A model generated the notes under the pieces. It did not search any database and had not been told where the DNA came from. It saw nothing but the letters and a program-made list of their open reading frames with translations. Both the position numbers and the translations under genes were made by a program. From Massilia horti (GTDB lineage: Bacteria; Pseudomonadota; Gammaproteobacteria; Burkholderiales; Burkholderiaceae_D): a stretch of 64,000 nt of DNA. Of this stretch, positions 26,204-33,318 are shown one piece after another (position 1 is the stretch's first letter; every line of letters starts with the position of its first letter). Location of the stretch: NCBI RefSeq assembly GCF_004614195.1, contig NZ_SPUM01000023.1, positions 1-64,000 on the forward strand, written 5' to 3'.

Positions 26204-26240
26204 GCTGGTACACATGCCCCGCGACAGGCACAAGTGTAAC
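26204..26240. repeat. Arm-type repeats at the left end of island B
   Basis: GCTGGTACAC (26204-26213) is the exact reverse complement of GTGTACCAGC at 38459-38468, and AGTGTAAC (26233-26240) resembles ATGTGTAAC at 38436-38444. They lie 33-69 bp inside attM. Candidate integrase binding sites. Confidence 0.55.
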
Positions 26241-26325
26241 AGTTTAGACGACGACTTGGGGCAACTTTTGGCGGGCCAGGGATGAGCATCTCCAGCAGCA
26301 CGGAATGCAGCGGGGCCAGTCGCTG

Positions 26326-26997
26326 TCAGGGTTCAGGGAAAGGTTCTCGGCCCGGCTCCCATCCTTCGGTATCCACACCAACTCCAACGTCGATGAGGAA
26401 CTTGTACGGCGATTCACGAGTCCAGCAGCCCTCGGCGCATTTGAGCCGGAAGGTCATGCCGTATTTCTTCGGGACGCGCAGAATTGCCGTCTGCATGTAC
26501 CCCGGCTCGAACATTCGCGCATACAGCCGCTTCTTGCCTTCGGGCGTCAAGTCGAACCACGTACTTCCATCGACCTCCCACGGCTCCCAGCCGCCCGCTT
26601 TGAACTGGTTCTGTAAGTTCTCCAGCACAGCCACGACGTCATCAAACGGCAACTTGTCCAGCATGGGCGAGGTGGCAAGTGAGACGGCTTTGTTATCGGA
26701 GTAAGTCAAGGCGGCGAACTTCGTCGGCGGTAGGGTGAAGCCGTGTTTCGGGTCGGTGAAATGAATGATAACGGCTGGCTCCGTGACCCAAGTCGCGCCG
26801 AACTTGTTTTCTCCGGGATCATCAGCTGGCCGGTTGGACCGCTCCATGACCGGGTAGCTTGAGTTCTTGGCGACCTTCTCGAAGGTGTCGCCGAGGCCGA
26901 ACGAAAGGACTGTCGGTAAGGGCGTCCGGTAATGCCACCATGCACCGAGACCGATAACACCAGCCAGCACGACCAAACGGCGATACCATGCCTTCAC
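26326..26997 (-). CDS. Membrane-anchored protein, candidate immunity to the upstream effector
   Basis: A 223-residue protein with an N-terminal membrane anchor (about residues 8-23, WYRRLVVLAGVIGLGAWWHY) and a soluble domain with two Cys near the C-terminus (KCAEGCW). Its start overlaps the end of the 356-residue gene by 4 bp, and that gene follows a PAAR gene. A small periplasm-facing protein coupled to the last gene of a PAAR operon is the usual position of a T6SS immunity protein. I do not recognise the family, so the immunity role is inferred from position and topology. Confidence 0.65.
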   Translation of the reverse strand: MKAWYRRLVVLAGVIGLGAWWHYRTPLPTVLSFGLGDTFEKVAKNSSYPVMERSNRPADDPGENKFGATWVTEPAVIIHFTDPKHGFTLPPTKFAALTYSDNKAVSLATSPMLDKLPFDDVVAVLENLQNQFKAGGWEPWEVDGSTWFDLTPEGKKRLYARMFEPGYMQTAILRVPKKYGMTFRLKCAEGCWTRESPYKFLIDVGVGVDTEGWEPGREPFPEP

Positions 26998-28064
26998 GCC
27001 ACGCCCCCGCCAGCGGCTATTGCACGGATGGATTCCTCGATGAGGGGCCGCTGTGGGCCGTTCAAATGCTTATTGAACTGTTCAGCCGCCCGAAGCACGA
27101 ACCTCATTCGCTGATCGACATCCCAAATCTTGGCGTACTTGTCTTTCGAGAAAGGCCACGTGAACCCGTCCTTAGCCTTACACTGAGCCGATAGGGTTAG
27201 CTCGATCATCTCAGCGTCGCCAGTCGGGATGCCGGTCACTACGGCGTACTGGTTAAGCTCAAGCAGTCGTCGTGTGAAATCGTCGTTGTACATGATCTTT
27301 TGGAGGATGTTCACCTGTTCATGCTGCGCGAGCCGTTCAACGCTTTTCGATAAATTGCCCGCTTCAATAAGGCCGAACCCTTCGCGGATTTCACGGAACG
27401 GTGTCGCGAATGGGAGGACTGGCCTGTCCACGTTCCAGTACGCCGGGTACTTATTGTTCTGCCGCTTTTCTAGGTGGGCGTTGAACTCCTTCCAGCCCCG
27501 TTCCATGAAGAAACGATGCAGCGGATAGATGTCGAGGAATAGATGTTTGTTTCCGAACCCGAGCTTTTCATGCATGTGAGCCGCGCCGAACTCGGTCCCC
27601 GATTGCACGACGGCCGCCCCCGCCCCAGGAAACGGAGCAGGAGCAGACAGTTCCAAGAAATCGCGCTCGCGGCGGTTCTTTGTCATCGTCTCGTTTGCGT
27701 GGAGGATGGTGCATCCGACCTGTTTGGACGCGAACGCAGCAAGCCCGGCCCATTGGAAACGATTGTCGGCCAGCCACAGCTTGGCATAGGCAGCGTTGAT
27801 GAGCTTGTTCCGTTCCTCTTCGTGTTTTTCCAATGAACCGTTCACTCGTATCAAGTCCTCCGCCTCCACTTGAAAGGTCGCCCACAAGTGCTCAGGACTC
27901 AGGACGTATGCGGCGATGCCTTTCTCAACTGTCGCAGCCGGGCCAACGTAGTGATGCACCTTGCAATCCTCGATCCGTTGGTAGCTCCCGTACACTTTGA
28001 CGCCGTAGAACTTGTGCTTTGGGAAATAAGGATTGGGCTTGCCGGGGACGTAGATGCTGGACAT
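26994..28064 (-). CDS. Candidate T6SS effector, DUF2515-like
   Basis: A 356-residue soluble protein without a signal peptide, preceded by GAGGAG. The central part contains WAGLAAFASKQVGCTILHAN, similar in pattern to DUF2515 proteins, and a GNKHLFLDIYPLHRFFMERG segment typical of its relatives next to PAAR genes. No catalytic motif can be named. It lies 68 bp downstream of PAAR and is coupled to a membrane-anchored partner. This gives a PAAR-effector-immunity order and makes it a likely PAAR-delivered toxin. The DUF assignment is uncertain. Confidence 0.7.
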   Translation of the reverse strand: MSSIYVPGKPNPYFPKHKFYGVKVYGSYQRIEDCKVHHYVGPAATVEKGIAAYVLSPEHLWATFQVEAEDLIRVNGSLEKHEEERNKLINAAYAKLWLADNRFQWAGLAAFASKQVGCTILHANETMTKNRRERDFLELSAPAPFPGAGAAVVQSGTEFGAAHMHEKLGFGNKHLFLDIYPLHRFFMERGWKEFNAHLEKRQNNKYPAYWNVDRPVLPFATPFREIREGFGLIEAGNLSKSVERLAQHEQVNILQKIMYNDDFTRRLLELNQYAVVTGIPTGDAEMIELTLSAQCKAKDGFTWPFSKDKYAKIWDVDQRMRFVLRAAEQFNKHLNGPQRPLIEESIRAIAAGGGVA

Positions 28065-28132
28065 GGGGCGCTCCTCAAGGACGCGGGGCGTCCGCAGCCC
28101 GGTTCAGAACTGCGGACAGGCGGGGCCAGGAA

Positions 28133-28702
28133 TCAGGTAGAGGTTGTCTCGCCAATGATGTGCCACTCAACTACGGCGGCGCGTTCCGAGGGTGTGAGCG
28201 GCCTTGTGGTCCCGTTCTGGTCAGTCGTACCCTCGATAACCTTGTCCTTGAGTTGAAGCCGGTACGGTCGGTTTCTGTAGGGTTCCTGCGTCTTGAGGTC
28301 CAGCAGCACAAGCGGGGCGGTATCGGGGGGAACTGTCGCGCTGTTTCCGGCCGTGTTCAGTTCCGCCACTGTCTCGGCAGCAGCACTCGCTTGTTCGGCG
28401 TGCCAGTCGGCGTCGATGGTCTGACAGGAGAAGTCCTGATTGGCGATTAGGCGGGGCGGCGGGTTGCACTTGCAGATGCAAAGGTCATCACCTAGCGCCA
28501 CCTCTTTGCCGTTGAACGTGTCGGACAGGCGCGGTCCGTCTGGCTGGATGTAGCCGATGGAGTTGCACTTTGGACACCGTACCTGATCGCGCTCGTAGGC
28601 GACCAATGCATCATTGATGTACCTGCATGAGTCGGCAGCAGAAATGACCTCGCCGCCAGCCGAAGTCTTCGCGCCGACCGTGATGTGGAATCTCTCTATC
28701 AT
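28133..28702 (-). CDS. PAAR-domain protein with C-terminal extension
   Basis: A 189-residue protein. Residues 1-80 form a PAAR-like domain (FHITVGAKTSAGGEVISA, CPKCNSIGYI, then VALGDDLCICKC). Residues 100-189 add an extension predicted to be beta-rich (LLDLKTQEPYRNRPYRLQLK; GTTRPLTPSERAAVVEWHI), similar to small adaptor domains that hold effectors. GAGAGGG precedes the ATG. A T6SS box (28779-28792) lies 77 bp upstream. It probably delivers the candidate effector encoded next. Confidence 0.82.
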   Translation of the reverse strand: MIERFHITVGAKTSAGGEVISAADSCRYINDALVAYERDQVRCPKCNSIGYIQPDGPRLSDTFNGKEVALGDDLCICKCNPPPRLIANQDFSCQTIDADWHAEQASAAAETVAELNTAGNSATVPPDTAPLVLLDLKTQEPYRNRPYRLQLKDKVIEGTTDQNGTTRPLTPSERAAVVEWHIIGETTST

Positions 28703-28778
28703 GGCAACCCTCTCTTGTCGATTAATAAGTCACTACTTACTTATCAAACAACTTTAGCTAGGGATGAGTCCGGTAGCC

Positions 28779-28792
28779 TTGAGGAAAATCAA
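28779..28792. promoter_or_regulatory. T6SS box 3 (TTGAGGAAAATCAA)
   Basis: The third TGAGnAAnATCAA site, extended here to a 6-bp perfect inverted repeat (CCTTGA / TCAAGG), 77 bp before the PAAR start. It lies on island B, whereas boxes 1 and 2 lie on island A. Confidence 0.5.
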
Positions 28793-28840
28793 GGTCGAGT
28801 GCGCGACGTTGGCACATTGAAAGAGGCTATCCGCAGAATG

Positions 28841-29611
28841 CTACTTACTGCGCCAGCGTGATAGCCATCCTTTAGCCGCCAAGAGAATCGTTGAGGTACG
28901 GTGCTGCCTGTCCCGTTCAGTGCTCGCCGGGGCGGCCCGTTCTTTCTCGCTCAATGCGAACGGTTGCAAATACATAGCAGTGGTCAGGTAGGCCACCGTT
29001 TTGTTGCTCCCGCCTTCGTGTGTGGTCCCGTCCGGGGCGGTCCACCGACCGAACCAGACAAGATCAGTTGCACGGTAGCGGCGTATCGAAGCGATGACGG
29101 CCGGGTTACTGGCAAGCTGCCGACCCACGTTCTTGATGAGTGGATCGTCCGGCCCCTTCACTGGTGAGTCCGGCGTCCCGCGAACCAGCCCACGATAGAC
29201 CCTGTACGCGAACCACGCGGCTAGTTCGTCCTCGTCGCCGGGTTGCGAAACCTTATCGAAGATGCGCTGGAATAACAGCTTCTTGCCTGAGTACCGGGTG
29301 ACCTTCAGTTTGTACTGTCTTGCAATAGCCAGCAACTCTGGCGACGCTGGTATGTCTCTGGATGTTGTGAGGCTGATTAGGTCGCTGATTTCGTCGGGAG
29401 TAGCGTTAGCGGGAAGGTCGATTCCCTGTTCGCGGGCGATTCTAAGTTGGTCCTCGGTAGGCTGCGGCCCGAGTTCAAAAACGGTGCTGAAAAACACGGC
29501 GTCGTCCTTGGCTGGCTGGCGTGCCTGGACTGCTGTCGGTGCGTCGCTGGGGCGCTCCCGATCACGTTTTGTTGTTTCGCCAGTCGTCCCAGTGGCCTCG
29601 AACTTTGGCAT
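28841..29611 (-). CDS. Uncharacterised protein with a possible internal duplication
   Basis: A 256-residue soluble protein starting at MPKFEATG. Two segments may be related: EDQLRIAREQGIDLPANATP (about residues 53-72) and ELLAIARQYKLKVTRYSGKK (92-111). Both are a short helix followed by an extended strand and a second helix, as in helix-extension-helix DNA-binding modules. The C-terminal half contains a helical region and a WTAPDGTTHEGG turn. It is divergent from hcp. The function is unknown; a regulator or effector associated with the T6SS cargo is possible. Confidence 0.6.
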   Translation of the reverse strand: MPKFEATGTTGETTKRDRERPSDAPTAVQARQPAKDDAVFFSTVFELGPQPTEDQLRIAREQGIDLPANATPDEISDLISLTTSRDIPASPELLAIARQYKLKVTRYSGKKLLFQRIFDKVSQPGDEDELAAWFAYRVYRGLVRGTPDSPVKGPDDPLIKNVGRQLASNPAVIASIRRYRATDLVWFGRWTAPDGTTHEGGSNKTVAYLTTAMYLQPFALSEKERAAPASTERDRQHRTSTILLAAKGWLSRWRSK

Positions 29612-29752
29612 CCCGTCCCCGCTGATACGCGGCTCATTGTTGTTATACAGGCATCCTAGCACATCTTGAACGGAATCAAAGGAGCGGTTCAACCACACAG
29701 AACTGCTAGTCAAATTGATAAGGCAGTTCCAGTATGGCTTTCCGAGGGGAAC

Positions 29753-29766
29753 TTGATTTAGGTCAA
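29753..29766. promoter_or_regulatory. T6SS box 4 upstream of hcp (TTGATTTAGGTCAA)
   Basis: A TTGA-N6-TCAA site 61 bp before hcp. Its reverse complement, TTGACCTAAATCAA, fits the TTGANNNANATCAA pattern of boxes 1-3 and the site upstream of the chemoreceptor at 46454. Confidence 0.45.
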
Positions 29767-29827
29767 ACCCTGCAACTAACCAACTCGGCAACATGATTGT
29801 TCGACCACTCACTATTCGGAGACGGCA

Positions 29828-30325
29828 ATGGCTCTCGACGCATACCTGCAACTTGGCGACATCAAAGGCGATTCGACCGACGACAAGCATAAGGCGTGGA
29901 TCGAGGTCAAGAATGTGGATTGGGGCGTAACCCAGCCGAGGGCCGTATCTGTGTCGACAGCCGGGGGCCATACCAGTGGCAAAGCCGAGGTCCACGAGGT
30001 CAGCTTTGACAAGCTGGCAGACATCGCTTCCCCGATCCTGTTCCAGACTTGTGCAATGGGCAAGACTATCCCCAAGGCCAAGTTCGAGTTCTACCGGGCA
30101 GACGGCGATGGCGTGCGGGTTAAATACTACGAGATTGAACTTGAGAACGTGATGCTTTCCAGCGTCCGCCCGAATAGCGGTGATGGCGGCGGCCTCATCA
30201 ACGAAAAGGTTCACTTGGCGTCGTCTAAGATCAAACTCACGTACACGAAGCAATTGATCGGCGGCGGGGCTGGCGGGAGTACCGCAGGGGGCTGGGACTC
30301 AGCCGCTAACAAGGTTCACGCTTAA
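29828..30325 (+). CDS. hcp: T6SS tube protein / carrier Hcp
   Basis: A 165-residue Hcp1-family protein: MALDAYLQLGDIKGDS opening, IEVKNVDWGVTQP, VHEVSFDKLADIASPILFQ, and the KIKLTYTKQ end followed by a Gly-rich tail (GGGAGGSTAGGWDSAANK) of typical form. Hcp hexamers build the secreted tube and carry small effectors in the lumen. GGAG precedes the ATG. Two small genes follow closely, a predicted amidase and a periplasmic protein, which form a likely Hcp-carried effector/immunity pair. Confidence 0.95.
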   Translation: MALDAYLQLGDIKGDSTDDKHKAWIEVKNVDWGVTQPRAVSVSTAGGHTSGKAEVHEVSFDKLADIASPILFQTCAMGKTIPKAKFEFYRADGDGVRVKYYEIELENVMLSSVRPNSGDGGGLINEKVHLASSKIKLTYTKQLIGGGAGGSTAGGWDSAANKVHA

Positions 30326-30337
30326 CGGGAGGCTACG

Positions 30338-30838
30338 ATGCCGCACCCGGTTATCTACCCCGGCAACTTCGAGGCACTGTTGAAGAAGTGGGACGAGCAG
30401 AGGGCCAAGGATCAGCAAGACGGCACGAAGACGTTCATCGCGAACGGTGAGTGCGCCCGACTCCCGCAGGAATTGACCAATGTCGGCCACACCACCCGGT
30501 GGCGCCCTGGCCCCAATGTGGTGGAGGTTGCGAGGACTCTTAAACCCGGTACGGTGATCGCGAACTTCTATTTTGAGTACGACACCGGGTTGTTCCCGAG
30601 TACCCACACCTACCACGCGGCCTTGTTTGTCCGGGGCGAAGGGTACAGTGTGGTGACCGGGAAGCCGAGCCAGATCATCATGTTCGACCAGTACAACAGC
30701 GCGAAGAAACATACACCCGGTCCCCGTCCGGTCAGGGCATACTCATGGGAACAAATGCAGGAAATCAAGAGGCGCACTGGCTGGCAGATTGAGCCTTGCG
30801 ATAACGCCAACCAGTTCTGTGTTGTGCTCGTGTCATGA
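30338..30838 (+). CDS. BPSL0067-family predicted peptidoglycan amidase (T6SS effector)
   Basis: A 166-residue protein of the BPSL0067 type, an NlpC/P60-like fold related to Tae amidases. The likely catalytic Cys is C39 in NGECARL, with H93 in HTYHAALFV and D117 in IIMFDQYN as the remaining polar residues; WRPG (55-58) and GTVIANF (71-77) are conserved in the family. There is no signal peptide, as expected for Hcp cargo. It starts 12 bp after hcp behind GGAGG and overlaps the next gene by 4 bp. The target would be the peptide crosslinks of rival cell walls. Confidence 0.8.
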   Translation: MPHPVIYPGNFEALLKKWDEQRAKDQQDGTKTFIANGECARLPQELTNVGHTTRWRPGPNVVEVARTLKPGTVIANFYFEYDTGLFPSTHTYHAALFVRGEGYSVVTGKPSQIIMFDQYNSAKKHTPGPRPVRAYSWEQMQEIKRRTGWQIEPCDNANQFCVVLVS

Positions 30839-31290
30839 GAAGCCTTGTCGTTGCGATCCTCGCATTGTCCTGTGCTGCGGCCCATGCCGAAGTCTATAAG
30901 TGCCCGCAGGTCTATCCGGGTAAGGATAAGCCCGCCGCCTCTCTAACCAGCGCGGTAATGACACAGGACGCGGACATCGAACTCGCCGGTGGTTTCATGA
31001 CCGATGACGAAGGTGCTGAGGAGGGGTATGACGAGCACTACGCCTTCAGCAACGAATGGCAAACACGGCTCGTCTGTCTGTACGGCGGTACGAAGCGCAT
31101 CAAGGGAAGGTTCCACGATGGGCACGAGTGGTATCAGCACGTGCAAGGCGGTATCGAATGGTCCATGAAGCTGCCCCGAACGACGGGACAATGCACCCTA
31201 CAAGTCCGCGAAGTTAAGCCGCGTGGCCCCGGCAAAAGTATGTGGACTGCTACCGCGATCTGTAAGCCATTCGAGCTAATTAGAGATTGA
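30835..31290 (+). CDS. STY0301-like periplasmic protein, candidate amidase immunity
   Basis: A 151-residue protein with a Sec signal (about residues 1-18, ending AHA-E) and four Cys in the mature part (YKCPQVYP, LVCLYGG, GQCTLQV and AICKPFE), probably forming disulfides in the periplasm. The pattern resembles STY0301-family proteins that accompany BPSL0067 amidases. The ATG overlaps the amidase stop (ATGA). Coupled expression and periplasmic location fit an immunity protein that blocks the amidase where it acts. Confidence 0.75.
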   Translation: MRSLVVAILALSCAAAHAEVYKCPQVYPGKDKPAASLTSAVMTQDADIELAGGFMTDDEGAEEGYDEHYAFSNEWQTRLVCLYGGTKRIKGRFHDGHEWYQHVQGGIEWSMKLPRTTGQCTLQVREVKPRGPGKSMWTATAICKPFELIRD

Positions 31291-31297
31291 GCCGTTT

Positions 31298-31486
31298 ATG
31301 GCGACACGGACCGGCAGCACGCGATGGGTGAATGCAGCGTGCGTGATCTGCGGTCAACTGTATTTGGCCGAGGCGCGGCAGATCGTCGCGGGTCGTCTGT
31401 GCTGCTCCCGGCCCTGCGCAGCGAAGCACAGGCAGCAGTCCAGGCGGTCACAGTTGACCAGTACCGCGGAATACTCCCCGACCTAA
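31298..31486 (+). CDS. Small Cys-rich protein
   Basis: A 62-residue frame starting 8 bp after the immunity gene. It contains CVICGQLY and CCSRPCAAKH, the spacing of a small zinc ribbon or treble clef, followed by an Arg/Ser-rich tail. The ribosome site is weak. It could be a real small DNA-binding protein at the end of the hcp operon or a remnant of a larger HNH-type gene. Confidence 0.4.
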   Translation: MATRTGSTRWVNAACVICGQLYLAEARQIVAGRLCCSRPCAAKHRQQSRRSQLTSTAEYSPT

Positions 31487-31555
31487 TTTTGATGGAGATT
31501 TTTGCGGGGACCACTGCGTGGTTTTGCGCGCCCAGCGGCCCCCGTGGCCCCCCGG

Positions 31556-31798
31556 TCAGTGGATAGAACGGGGTCCGCGATGGAGGCTGGCCCGCGTTCT
31601 TTCGATGATGTCTCGGGCGTCGTTGCGGCCTATTTGACGCAGCCGCCAACGCTTGAGGATGATCGACGTGATGTTATCGCCGTGCTGGAACGTCAGGCCG
31701 ATACATTCTCCGTCCTCTGGATCATCGAATTGGCCGAGGTATTCCGACTCCGTAGCGCGCTCAATCGAGCGGATAGCTTCATCTATGGCTAACAACAT
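31556..31798 (-). CDS. Small hypothetical protein
   Basis: An 80-residue acidic/basic protein (MLLAIDEAIRSIERATESEY start) with no recognised domain. AAGGAG lies 6 bp before the ATG, which is stronger than anything on the other strand, where an overlapping plus-strand frame (31502-31792) was rejected. It is convergent with the hcp operon. Confidence 0.5.
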   Translation of the reverse strand: MLLAIDEAIRSIERATESEYLGQFDDPEDGECIGLTFQHGDNITSIILKRWRLRQIGRNDARDIIERTRASLHRGPRSIH

Positions 31799-31922
31799 GA
31801 CAGTCTCCTTTTAGACGGGCAGAGATAACCACTTTGCCGAGTTGCCCGATCCCGGCACAACTCGAATACTAAAGCCGTCCATCGGAAGAGTAAATGGATT
31901 TAAGTAATGTCATAGCTTTTCG

Positions 31923-32052
31923 CTAAATCCCCCATTTAGTGTAAAACAATCGTCCGTTTGATTGACAACCGGAAACAGTCTGGCAAGGCGTAAAACAAGT
32001 CCTTGTTAACTCATTGTTTTACAGATACAATGTTTGACACCTTTGTTTTACA
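31923..32052. promoter_or_regulatory. Candidate res/operator region of the serine recombinase
   Basis: Four copies of a 10-bp motif: TGTAAAACAA at 31940, CGTAAAACAA at 31989, then inverted TTGTTTTACA at 32014 and 32043, plus an adjacent hairpin CTAAAT-CCCCC-ATTTAG at 31923. The last copy ends 9 bp before the recombinase start. Repeated inverted sites directly upstream of a resolvase gene are typical of its own recombination and autoregulation sites. Confidence 0.6.
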
Positions 32053-32061
32053 TTGAGAATT

Positions 32062-32679
32062 ATGCAACAGCCCCGCATTCATCTTTACGCCCGTGTTTCA
32101 ACCTCCGACCAGACAACAGACAATCAAGTCCTGCTTGCCAAGCAGGCAGGCTACGTGGTGGAACCGAAGCGCATCCATACCGAAACAATTAGCGGCACCG
32201 TCCCGGCAATGGAGCGGCCCGTCTTCGCTAAGGTGGTCGAGAAGCTGGAGGAAGGCGACATGCTAGTCGTCGCCAAGCTGGACCGGCTAGGCCGTAACGC
32301 CGCTGACATCGACCGTACTGTCGAGATGCTGAACGATAAGGGCATCCGGGTTGTGGTGTTGGACCTGCCGGTGATGGAGGTAACGAGCGCAGCCGGTGAT
32401 CTGGTGCGCCGCATGTTCGCCGCCTTCGCACAGTTCGAGCGGGACCAACTGGTCGAGCGCACGCACGCTGGGCTGGCTCGGGCCAAGGAACAGGGCAAGG
32501 CGCTGGGCCGTAAAGACGCGCTGCTCAAGCACGCTGAGAAGCACGACATGACGCTGGAGGCGGTGCAGCAAGAGATACGGGACAAGATAGCGAACGGCGC
32601 GACTGGAAGAGGTCTAGCCAAGGAGTACGGCGTGTCCGCGCCGACGATCCTCAAGTTGGTGGGCAAGGCAGCCGCGTAG
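32062..32679 (+). CDS. Serine recombinase (resolvase/invertase family)
   Basis: A 205-residue small serine recombinase. The catalytic Ser is in YARVSTSDQ (about residue 11), and VVAKLDRLGRNAADI and FAQFERDQLVERTHAGLARAK are the conserved Arg-rich and dimer regions. A C-terminal helix-turn-helix follows (GATGRGLAKEYGVSAPTILKLV). It acts on short paired sites as a resolvase or inverter. The upstream region holds four TGTAAAACAA-type repeats that are probably its sites. It lies in the centre of island B and may have entered as part of a plasmid or transposon stability module. Confidence 0.9.
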   Translation: MQQPRIHLYARVSTSDQTTDNQVLLAKQAGYVVEPKRIHTETISGTVPAMERPVFAKVVEKLEEGDMLVVAKLDRLGRNAADIDRTVEMLNDKGIRVVVLDLPVMEVTSAAGDLVRRMFAAFAQFERDQLVERTHAGLARAKEQGKALGRKDALLKHAEKHDMTLEAVQQEIRDKIANGATGRGLAKEYGVSAPTILKLVGKAAA

Positions 32680-32709
32680 CGCGAGCGCGATGGCGGGGCC
32701 GTGGCGCGA

Positions 32710-32856
32710 CTAGCGCGGCGGCCTGAACGCGGGGTCGTCCCCAGATGCCAGGGCGGCTCCAAGGGCTGATAAATCGAGCCAGCCATCTGCTGCAACGGCA
32801 GGTGTCCAGGGCTTTCCTGCTGCTGCGATAAGTCCTTGTTTTGTTGGGAAATTCAA
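32710..32856 (-). CDS. Possible 48-residue protein
   Basis: A TTG-started frame that reads as plausible protein (NFPTKQGLIAAAGKPWTPAV, then a DGWLDLSALGAALASG segment). It is convergent with the recombinase. No family is recognised. The weak start codon and short length keep confidence low. Confidence 0.3.
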   Translation of the reverse strand: MNFPTKQGLIAAAGKPWTPAVAADGWLDLSALGAALASGDDPAFRPPR

Positions 32857-32872
32857 TTTCGGTACCCCATAC

Positions 32873-32955
32873 GACACACACGCAGTCGTATTTCGTCTTC
32901 CTGTAAGACACACGCAGATCAATTACGGTCCCCGTAAAAGACACACAGTCGTGTC
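32873..32955. repeat. GACACAC direct repeats upstream of 33007
   Basis: Three units of the form GACACAC(AC)GCAG at 32873, 32908 and 32940 (the last as GACACACAGTCG) spaced about one or three helical turns apart, 50-130 bp before the small helix-turn-helix gene. They could be operator or iteron-like binding sites. Confidence 0.4.
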
Positions 32956-33006
32956 CCTGCCCGCTCGGGTGGGTTCAACATTCCCAGCAAATCACAAGGA
33001 GTAGCA

Positions 33007-33318
33007 ATGAAACACGAACAGGCCGTAGCACGTCCCATGCATCCACTTGAGTTGAACGACGCCGAGCGCGAGTGGTTCTTGAACGCCTGCGGCAACTATG
33101 TCACGGCTTACCGCAGGGCAGTTCAAGTCTTGACGGGAAGCCTACCGACATGGGCCGAGCGGCAGTCGGCTGGCCGTCCGTTGGCGGTGGCCGAGGAGCA
33201 CCACGAAGAAATCCGCGAACTGCTGGCCCTCGGAGTCCCGGTGTCCAAAGTGGCAACCCGGTACAGCACTAGCCGAGCGACTATCACACGCATCCGGGAC
33301 TCGGAGCAGGGCAAGTGA
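33007..33318 (+). CDS. Small helix-turn-helix protein
   Basis: A 103-residue protein whose C-terminal 40 residues form a resolvase-type HTH (IRELLALGVPVSKVATRYST, then SRATITRIRD). The N-terminal part is unfamiliar. AAGGAG lies 7 bp before the ATG. It overlaps the next gene by 4 bp, so the two are coupled. It is a likely DNA-binding regulator of island functions, possibly acting on the GACACAC repeats just upstream. Confidence 0.65.
   Translation: MKHEQAVARPMHPLELNDAEREWFLNACGNYVTAYRRAVQVLTGSLPTWAERQSAGRPLAVAEEHHEEIRELLALGVPVSKVATRYSTSRATITRIRDSEQGK

Noticed and set aside
31502-31792. Plus-strand frame of 96 codons downstream of the amidase cassette
   Set aside because: It overlaps the minus-strand gene 31556-31798, which has a strong AAGGAG site; the plus-strand frame has none and starts with Arg/Pro-rich noise.
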